The notes under the pieces are model-generated. The model worked only from the letters and a program-made list of their open reading frames with translations. It was not told where the DNA came from and searched no databases. Position numbers and translations under genes: made by a program. Source: Varroa destructor (Eukaryota; Arthropoda; Arachnida; Mesostigmata; Varroidae). From it: 64,000 bases of DNA. Every line of letters starts with the position of its first letter. Position 1 is the first letter of the stretch. This document shows, in pieces, positions 12,802 to 22,646 of this stretch. The stretch covers positions 23,449,883 to 23,513,882 of the forward strand of contig NW_019211455.1 in NCBI RefSeq assembly GCF_002443255.2, given 5' to 3'.

Positions 12802-14070
12802 ATGTGCCTGTGTGGCCGCGACGACTTGACATCGTTAAGTGCCGGTCGGTTCTCTAGTCCGCGCCACCAGCCGGGAGCGTTGCGACACGTGCCCGCGGTG
12901 GTTGGCGAACGTTTACCCTGCGTTAGTGACTCCGCCGCTGCCGTCGTCGTCATTCATGGTCCGCTGTTGGTTTTTAGCACCAAAGCGGTGCTTGAGTTGA
13001 AAAGGCGAAGGTGTACCGAGAAAGAGTTGGCTGAACATAGTGCGCGAGCGAAATCGCTTTTGCTTTCTCTTCCTGTGAGTCCTTTATTCAGAAATCTTCG
13101 CTCACTTTGCTGCTGCTGTTCAAGTTGACTGTTCTTAGATGTTTGCTAGGGCTAGTACAAATAACATAAGTATGCCCCGCGTGGGCTGGTAGTGGACGTC
13201 GTGTCTGCTGCCGTATCGATAGCGAGGACGACGACGATGACGGCGAATAGTCAAGAACAAACAGCCAACAAATCGATGACGTTGAGCAAGACAGATTCGT
13301 CTAGTCCGACTGCTGAAAAATCTCTCTCGTTCTCCGCAACGTTGTCCGAATAGGTCTGTGACGCTTGAAGTCCGGTGAATGAATAGCGTAGTCCGTACGG
13401 TTCCTAGGCGATTCCACTGGCGAAGCACTGGCCGGCGCTTCCGACGATGAACGCTTTCGGTCTTTTCCGGAATCCGCCCGTTTAGATGGATGCCTCCTAC
13501 GCTGCCATTGACTGCTCGAAGTAGGTTTCAGACAAGTATTAGCGTAAGTCTCTTTCTACTGCACAGATACCTATGTATGTGCTAATTATTGTGCGAACCA
13601 CCCCTCCCAGTAGAGCCCAAATCGTTCGTGACGGACCCCGCCACTGGCGTATTTTACGTTGTCTCAAGGCGCCCGTAACATTTAGGCCCATAAAGCGCTT
13701 AATCATAAGACAAGCCTTTAGAACAGGCATTCTCATTCACGCAAGCCTTAAATCATTATCCAAATCAAATCAAGTTAATACAAAGAGAGACATCAGAGGA
13801 TATCGCACAAAAATGCAGACGGACATATCGACATTTCCTCGACCCAGCTACTTTTGTCGTGCATCATGCGATCCGAATTTAAACTATACGCTTGATTTAC
13901 AGTACCGTTTGTATTGCTGGCTGGTCACATTTAGAGAGTATGTTTATACGGAAGATAGTCTTCTTTCGGCCAACATCGATGGTGCTAAAAGGGAGATGCG
14001 TCGACGAACGTCCCTGTGGAATTACTTGGCGTCAGTGCGAGCTCGCGACCACACAAAGATGAGACGCTAG
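12802..14070 (+). CDS. candidate two-exon gene, product unknown
   Basis: Exon 1 (12802-13074) starts at ATG and has 91 codons with many G/C third positions; it ends CTT CCT before GTGAGT in phase 0. Exon 2 (13567-14070) follows a strong acceptor (CTCTTTCTACTGCACAG) in phase 0 and runs 167 codons to TAG. It holds the longest non-repeat ATG frame in the window (165 codons). The predicted product is 258 residues, rich in Arg/Lys, with a Val/Leu-rich patch near residues 48-58 and no domain I recognise. The 492-base intron is itself CpG-rich and holds a 38-codon Ser/Thr-rich ATG frame (13237-13353), so an extra exon or a different model is possible. The matching phases are the main support. Confidence 0.42.
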
Positions 14071-14108
14071 AAGATCAACTGAATTTCGCGACATTAAGTT
14101 TTTTAGTG

Positions 14109-14126
14109 TTGCTGCTGCTGCTGCTG
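14109..14126. repeat. short (GCT)n tract
   Basis: About five GCT triplets just past the stop of the 12.8-14.1 kb gene model. A second triplet run, (ATC)n, lies at about 14255-14272. Confidence 0.85.
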
Positions 14127-14862
14127 TTATAACTGGAGAAGCTCCGGTTCAACTTTCTTCAGTTTTACCCATTTTCTCGACCTTTTTTATTCCGTGTCCG
14201 GCATATGCATAGGCTTTCCTTTTGCATGTTGGCATTTTTTCGGGAGATGGCGTCCATCATCATCATCATCATTCAAGCCCAATTTCCAATCTGACATATC
14301 GTTGATTTGTCGATATTTTTGCAAATCGCAGAAGGTCTTACCGGCTGTCTGGTGCTGCTTTGCACGTAACCATCGTCCCATCCGGGACACTACACTCGAA
14401 TTAATTCAAATTGAAACCGGCAGCAGTAACATGAACAACAGCAACCAGAAACGAGCGAACGAACGATATCCAAGAAAAAGCCCGTATAGTTGTATACAGT
14501 CGCCGGAAAACGTCAAAGAACATCGATAAAAAAGTATAGCAGTACCTGCCTTCTTCTGCTACTGAAAGAAAGCTTCGCATTTGAAACACCAGCGTGCGGC
14601 GGTAAGCATTGGCAACGAATGCGTCATGGTAGACGAACCTGTCAAAGTGTTGAACGTTGTCGTCCTTTGCTACTGTCTTTGTAGCCTGCATTAAGCTATG
14701 TTAACTGGTTTGGCCATTGCTGCGGCACCATGGCCGCCGTGCCGCTCTTAACACTAGCACGAAGAGAAGGTGAAGTTGAAACAAGCCTGATTTCTTCTGG
14801 AGAGTCAATCGATGACGGCTGAAGCTCTCATGGCTAGCCTCGCCAGTGAAAAGCGTTAGAAG

Positions 14863-15287
<425 letters not shown>

Positions 15288-15289
15288 CT

Positions 15290-16030
15290 ATAAAAAAAGT
15301 CTATGTAAATTAACTAACTACCGGTATTCGTACTATGAAGTTGCCACAGTGAGTTCAATAGAGAATGTGCATTCGTCACTGTAATTAATAAGTAAACTTT
15401 ACATTGAAAGCTATGCAGCTAACTAACCATTGTTAATCGCCCTTGAGCAGTAGCGAAAAGAATATATAATTCCTGTAAACATACGCACACTGCCCACTTA
15501 TTTGATGGGTAATACTTAACAGGCGTTGTTTTAGCGCCTCCTGTGATTGGGATACGAAATAGAAGTGTTACAGCAGTATTATATCATTGTATGTTAGTAT
15601 CAAGAGCTTTACACTGTATCATACAACAATTGAGAAAAAAAGCACAGCCCTATCAGGCGTCAATGCAAGCGTTATGCCAGCAAGTGACAATATCGTCAGC
15701 TTGACACATCGCTCAACTATCGTAATATTAACTATCATTTGTGCTGATAGTTTTCCTGTCACTAACGAGATCTACGAAGTCAATCGTTCGACCCAAAGCA
15801 CACTCTCACATTATCTACTGGGTCGAAGGCTCGTACAGGACGGTCCTTACTAGGAACAAATTTGATTAGGCAAGGACGATTGTCGGAGGTTTGTTTTTCC
15901 CCCTCTGTTGAAACAAATTAAACGATATCACAGCCAAAAAAACATGCTACGGGTAATTTTCCAGTAGCTTGATATGTTCGATGTTAGTCCACGGCTTTTG
16001 GTACATATATAGAACACAAATATTGCAAAT
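15290..16030. other. no supported gene
   Basis: AT-rich flank of the TCTA array. One 88-codon frame (15587-15853) lacks splice or poly(A) support. Confidence 0.45.
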
Positions 16031-16038
16031 TTCCGCAT

Positions 16039-17386
16039 TTAAATCGCTTCCAGAAATCGTTCAGGACTGATAGTTAATAGCGCCATTTTTTTGTCGAACA
16101 GAGCTATCGAACTACGAGAAACCTGCTTTGGGAATTTGGTGGTTTCCGGTAGAACCTTTGATTTATGGCGGACCGGAATGTCTACGATCCACAGAGCCCT
16201 GGCGTCGCTTACAGCAGTTCCAACAGTGAACAGACATCGACCATCGATCAGATACTCGATATTTAAGAAAATAGTTTCCGATACCGTAAAACGAAACATT
16301 TTCCTTCCAAAGATTTTCTCTGAAAGGCCTGTTTATTAGCGAAGCGTTTCTAAAAAAAAATCTGGCTATCCATAGGCTTTCTTTCTATGATAAATCCCCG
16401 TGTTCTCGTGTATTTGGCCAACTCAGCAACGGACTTGTTTGCCTTTATAGTGCGGAAAATATCAACTGGCAGCCTGCTTAAACCTTTGCCCATTGTTGGA
16501 CATTAACTTAGTTACTCCTGAGAATTTATTAAAGACATTTATCCAGTGCTGCTAAATGTTTTGACCCGTCGTTTTTCTAGTATCGCACTGGCCCAGTGAG
16601 ATCGACACTGGCATATGGAGACGGCGGCGTCTTTCCAATTCGAAACGTCGGCAGTGGGTAGATTTGTTTAACGGACGATTTGGCCTTCAACTGAGGATGT
16701 ATTCTATAGTCTACCTAAACTTTTCGGACGGTTTTACATATGCGCGGTATCAAGTGTAGCCTTCTAACGAAATGTAATGTAATAGATATACTATCGTGAA
16801 ACGTTCTCTTTGAACTAATGTCTGTTATTTGATTTTCGAACACAGCGCGGCTTACTAATTGTCTCTAGTCTCTTCTTCAGCTCAGCCGACTGATACCGAC
16901 AAATCAGATCTTTACCGTTGCTGGTAGTCCAATTCAGCCAGTCTACTCCGCTAAGATGTATAGCAATGTCTGCTATAAACTTTACGAGAACAAAAAAAAA
17001 CTGCAAGCCGATGCCACAAACGGTCGCTGTTTAAGCAGCTGCGATGGCATTTTGCTGCTTGTTTGTTTTTCGGGTGTGATAATATTATAGTTTTGTCGTC
17101 GCTATAGTACCACAGCGATCCAGCTGAATAGTTTGCGGGACGAAATAATAGGCTACGGGACCGTGTTGTCTTAGCAAAACTACGGGGCCCTTTGATAGAC
17201 TCATTTCAGGCCTTTCGCACGTAAACTAACGTAGCACATTTTCCACATAGCCCCAGCTCACCGGTTACACCTGTGTATCATACTTATTAGATACCTGATA
17301 GTCGATGTTTCCAAATGTCGATGAGCTGCCCGTAAGTTTGCTGATGGTCGTCGTAGGTCGACCCGCCTACCGTTGCTTTATTCAGA
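16039..17386 (-). CDS. candidate three-exon gene, 3' part
   Basis: Minus-strand exons in order: 17295-17386, 16856-16972 and 16039-16319. Phases agree at both joins (1 to 1, 1 to 1), with donors GTATCT and GTAAGCC and the acceptors TTATAG and CCTTTCAG. The last exon has 92 codons and stops at TAA. The product has low Cys, mixed charged and aliphatic residues, a Val-Asp-Trp-Leu-Asn-Trp motif in the middle exon and a Leu/Ile-rich end. No family recognised. Two cautions: the first donor is weak, and 16041-16339 is also open on the plus strand with an acceptor of its own, so the strand is not certain. Confidence 0.33.
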
Positions 17387-17785
17387 CTAACAAATCAACA
17401 GATCTGCTCTACGTTACTTCGCTTTTCTGACCGACAGAATTTTACTCGTCATTATTACTGAGTTGAAGCACCCTCACGCACCACCCAGAGATTCGGTTAG
17501 TATCCATCCTGTTGTGTGCGAACACTTGTCTTATAACTAACTTGTACGCTTTTGATATTTTTTTCAACTTATTAAGAGTTAATTAAAGTGGCCGTGTGAA
17601 GTGGCAGATGTTGGCGAACTTCTTTCCAGGATCGTGTAACTCTGCTGGCAGCAAACGGTGATCGTTGTAGACTCATCATTTCAAACATAGCTAGACGATA
17701 AAAAGACGGGCTTGACTGTAGAAAATTATGTCTCCTATCAAAGCGGGATCAAAAAAAGTTTCCCTATGATTTTTTCTTGTTGCAG

Positions 17786-17980
17786 TATGGAAAATGCACC
17801 CTGATCATTGTTGGCGATTGGAAACAAGCAAAAATGAACCACGACAGAACGGCCAAAACTACAAAACGGTTTCATGACGCTACAATGTATTACTATATTC
17901 CATATGAGCGAACACTTGCTATTATATTTAGCTTTTTGCTCTTTAAACTTACAATTGCGATTGTTTATTTTACGCGTTGA
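17786..17980 (+). CDS. candidate terminal exon with C-terminal membrane helix
   Basis: Acceptor TTTTTTCTTGTTGCAG at 17770-17785 is strong. In phase 0, 64 codons follow to TGA. The first 40 residues are hydrophilic (Lys, Asp, Thr, His, three Tyr); the last 20 or so are strongly hydrophobic (Leu, Ile, Phe) and end Tyr-Phe-Thr-Arg, like a tail anchor or final membrane span. A nine-codon first exon (17305-17331, ATG to GTAAGT, phase 0) would join in frame, but it is antisense to an exon of the minus-strand model. No family recognised. Confidence 0.3.
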   Translation, partial: YGKCTLIIVGDWKQAKMNHDRTAKTTKRFHDATMYYYIPYERTLAIIFSFLLFKLTIAIVYFTR

Positions 17981-17999
17981 AATTTTCGGCGACGACTGT

Positions 18000-20990
18000 G
18001 AATAGACCGGATTTACAATGGCGTTCCTACTTTTGCTGCTACGTTGTTGCCGTAGCTGAAACTTTTACCTATTTCGTTTGTCTAGTTTGAATAATTATCG
18101 TTATATCGGCTCAGTTTCTCCAGATATGACAATGCTAGCCGCATTAATAACCCGAAAGCAATAGTGACAACCAATATCAACAATAACGCCATTGCCCCTT
18201 GTTATCCTTGCCCCTTAAGCTAAGATGGCGCGAAGCGACGCCACTGCCTGACTCTCTCGTCGTGTAGGTAGTAGTGATCCCTTTGCGCACGTTCTTTTAG
18301 ACAATGAGACACAGGTGGTGGTATAGCGTTATATATCTACGTGAGCCTCCCTCTTTTGGGTGGGGCAGGAAGAAAGAACAACGCTAAACATGAGCTCGTG
18401 ATGAGCGCGAATCTGGCTACTTCGCGCTTGGACCAGTCCCGGCTTAGGACGACAAAGAGCCTTAGCCAGTTAGCTGGTCCTGATTTCACCAGGACAGACT
18501 GTCTTATATTTTTTTTCGCTTTGTTCCTGCCTCATTAGCAATTTTCTTAGTGGACACCTTCAACCCTGTATACTGTGACCCGCTTCAAGCTCACGCACAT
18601 CTTCTTAGCGGAGAAGAATATCCTTTTTCTGAGGATCGACGATTTTCGAGTTGTGTCTAGCTTCATCTTAATGCCTAGTTCCTTCATCGTTTGATCCTCG
18701 CAAACGCCGTCTAGTGACGTTACTCTTGAGATCAGAAGCTACTGTATCGTTCGCGAAAACGGATGCCTACTTTTCCAAACGGCACAGTCTTTTACACTTC
18801 TGGAAGCCACCTAAAGTCTTTTGCCTGAAGTCTTCGCTTCGTCACCCCTCACCAGTCTTCAGTGCATTCGTGACAGTCAGTTGAAATTTTTCTTCCATAT
18901 CATCAACAGCTGTCAGTTGTTGAAGTAATCATCGGCACTTCGACTAGACATAATCATTGACCATGTCTCTACCACTGCTAAGCGTTTGCCGTCATAGGAA
19001 AGTCAAGGATCAAACCCATCAATAATCAAGGGAGTATAGAAATACGGTAGATTATCGGCGTTCTATTGCTGCCGCTACGTTTAAAATGAGTTCTAGTAAT
19101 GCTATAGCTATTTCTACAGTAGAAAATACAACAGATAGCTATTCAAAGCTGTTGACTGATTTCTTTTTGAGACCTGCCCGATGATCTCTATAAAGAAGGT
19201 GGAAGAAATCTTTAAAAGAACCCACAGGCGATTGTTGCGAATTCGCCGTTAGAATGATACAGAAACACCGCAGCACTTTCTAGTTGTAACAAACCTCGCG
19301 TAGATCTTATAACAAGTGTTGTGTGTGTTGTACAACTGTTCATTTTGTCATTGATTAATGTGCTATTAAGGCACCTGAACAAACGAAAAATCAATCACAA
19401 AGAGCACCCGATACAACACGTTAAATTAAATGAAACATCCTGGATTTAAAGCGATCTTTATAAAAGCCATTTTATGCCAATGGCAGACGCAATCGTGGGT
19501 GAGTTGAGAGCACTCGGAGCCAGCTCTTGGGAAAATGAACCTTGTAACTCTACTTTCCCCTGTTCTATCGGCCATTTTAGGCATGTCTTCCGGGACCGCA
19601 TTCAAACAAAAAAAGATCCCAAAGCAGTCGAACAGCTAAATAAAAGTAAGATAAAATAAGCAAAACGTTAATCAGGCTCATGAAAGCGGTAGCAATAATG
19701 TATATAATGCAGCCCCCGTTATTACCCGATGGGAAAATGGGGAGAAAGCCAACAAGACATTGTATCACGCTCCGACTGTTGTCGACGGAGGAACAGACTT
19801 TGGGCACGGACTTAGCAGTGATTATGACGGCTTTGGCTGTAAAGAATTTGATCTACCGATACTTTCTGATGGTGGATTCTACGACTGAGAACCATGGCAT
19901 TAGTGAACGACGGTAAAATCGTCTTACCCAGCGAATCTGTATGGGTTTCAACGTTGACATAAGATCCCAATATTTTATGTGCAACCATTTTCAACCGAAG
20001 CTGTCAAGGTCAATCACTTTGTCGATGTCTTGTTGGAAGCAGAAGACCCATGTCGAGCAAAAGTTCTTCGCTGAGAAATGAGTTGCGCGCTGAACAGACG
20101 CAGTGAAAGAACCTGATCCAATAATCGTAGTTACAGGCCACATCAGCCAGACAACTGAATACAGGGCTCCTGCAATTTGAGTTATAATGCCTGCAGTATG
20201 TATGCGTTCCTTAGAAAAATAAGTCGTATCCAGCTGCCGATGCCAGCTTAATTGTGTTCAGAAGGGTCAACTGCTCGTCTTCTGGTACGCTCTGGTACGA
20301 CCATTACAATTTTGCTTACTAAACTGACAAGAAGCCTTTTATAGTTATACATATTATGAGAAATTTCAAGGTTAAGGGAATAGGATGTGTGCATCTGAAT
20401 GGGAGAGATCCTACAGGTGTTTTTATCAATTCAGTGATAGTATCTATTCCCTATCCTATTGGAACCGCTAAAATATGCTGACTATGGTTGTCACAACTTC
20501 AATACATCTAACCTTTCGGTATTTTCAGATAATAGTCTACCCTTCAGGGTATTCACATGACTAGATCTCGATTACTGACTTGGTCCGGCAATGTAAATGT
20601 TGTTAAATAGATCGCATATTCTCCACCTTAGCCTCTACCTACATTTTATGTTATTTTGATTTTCCTGAGTAGGTTTCGCCGCCAGGCCGCTTTTTCTTTA
20701 TGTTGTCGGTTAAAGCTTTCTTTGCAGGATTTATGCCTCCATGAATCGGCCGTAATGCAGACTCTGCGCTCGGGTCTTCTAGACGACTTGCACACAAGCC
20801 AACAAGCTGTTTATTAAGGCTGATTATCCATCCAGTTGATCGATGTAACATGCCAGTGTGTGTTTTACACCGTGATCAGGCGATACGGTTATGCTTGAAT
20901 GAAGCGAAAAGTAATTCCACAGCAACTGGAACGCCCTAAAATAAAGTTTTCAATCAAAGTAGTGTTAAAACGAGAACCGATGCCAGGAAG
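18000..20990. other. about 3 kb without a supported gene
   Basis: Short frames only. It contains an AAGATGGCGCG motif near 18223 (YY1/CTCF-like core) and a 10-base direct repeat CTCTGGTACG-type near 20280. Base composition is unremarkable. Confidence 0.45.
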
Positions 20991-21007
20991 GCGACGTGTG
21001 AATCTAG

Positions 21008-21103
21008 CGGGAACTTGCTAAGTTCGAAACAGGCACGGCAAAGCCTGAAACCTCGGCGTTCCGTGAAAGCGAGATTTACGTATTGGCCTCTACAAACACA
21101 GAG
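21008..21103 (+). CDS. candidate internal exon
   Basis: Thirty-two open codons, low in Cys and rich in Glu, Lys, Ser and Thr, end CAC AGA G before a strong GTAAGA donor (phase 0). The upstream AG (GTGTGAATCTAG) has a poor pyrimidine tract, so the 5' boundary is uncertain. It would join in phase 0 to acceptors at 21943 or 22377. Composition is its best support. Confidence 0.27.
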
Positions 21104-21943
21104 GTAAGACGTTCAACAGAATACATTTGGTATTAGTTCACACGAATCGTCCAAGTGGATATATATAGACATTGTCATTAAAAAAGGTAATTGCACATCC
21201 TTAGAGAATCATACATATGGGCTTAAGTGAACTTAACTTAAGGCTATCATTGCAAGCAACTGCTTCTACAAAAAGGACCAAAAATATGTTCGTATCTTCT
21301 ACTATTGGCTAAAACGGACCTTCTACAACTGGTTAATTTTGGAAAGAAGCTTGAATTGAAGTTACTATGCCATTATCATACGTACTATGATATGGGCCCG
21401 TAATGATTTTGTGCAGAGAAGTCAGTCATTCAACAAAACGCAGGTAAAAAAAAATTACTATTCTTGCGCGTACTATGAAGCGGATTTTTAAACGGCTTTG
21501 GTATCTACCAGTTCAATTTGTGTCGATGATAGAGAATGAACAATAACAGTAATACCGTACTCCAAAGTATAACTGGTTTTGGTATAAACAACTATTCATA
21601 GTGAAATCTCGATTATGTAAAACACTGACAATACCGTTTTGTTCGAAGGGTCCGCTGAACGTGTACAACGAGTGTGAAACTATACGTGTCATACTCGAAA
21701 GCCACTTGGTTTTTTTCAAATCCTCTATAAATTAACGTCGATAGCATACAATTTCATGTATGTCTACTTTCGTAACATCTAACTTCTACTTAGTTTAGCT
21801 TTGAAAATGTAGCTTCAGCTAGGGCGAACTGTTTCTGATCGTTCGGCAGAAGTTGAATAAATTAACAGAAAAGCAGACTGTTCCGTTGTGCAAAGATGTT
21901 GTCTATTGGGCTCAGCCATCGTTTACTTCTTCTGTACACACAG

Positions 21944-22142
21944 ATCAGCTGGCGTAGCAAGGTCTCTTTTTCTATCGAACGCTCCGGGTACGAGTGGTTA
22001 CAGAGAAGCCATTATTTCATATGATAGTGACAAAACACGTAGTTGCTTCCGTAGAAGGGTGCATTTCAAAGTATATAAGCTAATGGATAGTTCAGTCTTT
22101 TTGCGAATGAGGCACGTAGACCACTCGCAGAGTGGAACGTAG
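21944..22142 (+). CDS. candidate terminal exon with nearby poly(A) signal
   Basis: A strong acceptor (TTTACTTCTTCTGTACACACAG) ends at 21943. Read in phase 2 the exon runs 65 codons to TAG at 22140-22142, with Ser, Arg, Lys and Val well represented. AATAAA follows at 22172-22177, about 30 bases past the stop, an ideal spacing. In phase 0 the same acceptor opens 26 codons to TGA at 22022, and that frame would join the 21008-21103 exon. The frame is therefore uncertain, but a 3' end here is well supported. No family recognised. Confidence 0.36.
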
Positions 22143-22349
22143 TCCTGCGTGCTATCACAATATCAGATTCTAATAAAATGATTTCGTAATTGTATAGCAT
22201 CGTTGCGTAATTATGAGTTCAGTTAATCATCATTACACTGAATAACTTCACTAAAAAAAAACTTTGGGGTCAATGAAACTCTGCATAGCCTCCAAATAAT
22301 TAATTGTTCAGACATAACTAGAAACTGTAAAGTTTTTGTTTATAATCAG

Positions 22350-22488
22350 CTGCAAATGTTTCGGGAACGTTTTTCAGGTAGACCGTAATTTTCCTTTTGT
22401 GTTAGTTGCGCCATCTTGGAACGAGCGCTTTTATTGTTATGGTCAATGCAATTTTCCTCATTTCAAGACAAAATTTTCGAATCAATAA
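22350..22488 (+). CDS. terminal exon candidate with BMP/TGF-beta-like cysteine signature
   Basis: Acceptor GTTTATAATCAG ends at 22349; a second, TTTTTCAG, ends at 22377. The frame reads Cys-Lys-Cys early, then Val-Ala-Pro, five residues, Phe-Tyr-Cys-x-Gly-x-Cys-x-Phe-Pro, then TAA at 22486-22488. In BMP ligands the mature domain has the same Val-Ala-Pro, Phe-Tyr-Cys-x-Gly-x-Cys-x-Phe-Pro spacing, after an N-terminal Cys-Lys about 20 residues before. The conserved Tyr after the Pro is replaced by Asn, the Trp-Asp-Trp region is absent, and the chain stops before the remaining cysteines. AATAAA overlaps the stop (22484-22489). It could be a truncated or decayed ligand relative, or a coincidence. 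Confidence 0.35.
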
Positions 22489-22506
22489 ATATCAAATACG
22501 TTTATT
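22484..22506. terminator. back-to-back poly(A) signals of convergent genes
   Basis: AATAAA on the plus strand (22484-22489) and AATAAA on the minus strand (plus TTTATT, 22501-22506) lie 11 bases apart. The plus signal follows the 22350-22488 frame; the minus signal follows a minus-strand stop at 22555-22557 by about 50 bases. This fits two genes ending tail to tail. Confidence 0.4.
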
Positions 22507-22554
22507 AGAATAATACATTTTTTTTACCATCTCACACAGCGAAGTGGTATACGT

Positions 22555-22646
22555 TTACGATACCTCGTCGCCCTCTTTGCCTTCCTTAATGACGTACAGC
22601 AGCTCTCGAACAATTTTCTGATGAATGTCGTGCCGCCGAAACGGGC
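22555..22646 (-). CDS. candidate terminal exon (beta) of minus-strand gene
   Basis: Minus-strand exon in phase 1, 29 codons and TAA. It is basic at first (Pro-Phe-Arg-Arg-His), then amphipathic with Lys-Ile-Val-Arg-Glu-Leu-Leu-Tyr-Val, then acidic and Lys-rich. A poly(A) signal follows about 50 bases after the stop. The acceptor (GTGTAGGTAG) is weak, which is the main doubt. The frame is also open on the other strand with a strong plus acceptor (TCTCACACAG at 22540). Confidence 0.38.

Noticed and set aside
17305..17331. Nine-codon first exon ending at GTAAGT, joining 17786 in phase
   Set aside because: Too short to support alone, and it is antisense to an exon of the minus-strand model.
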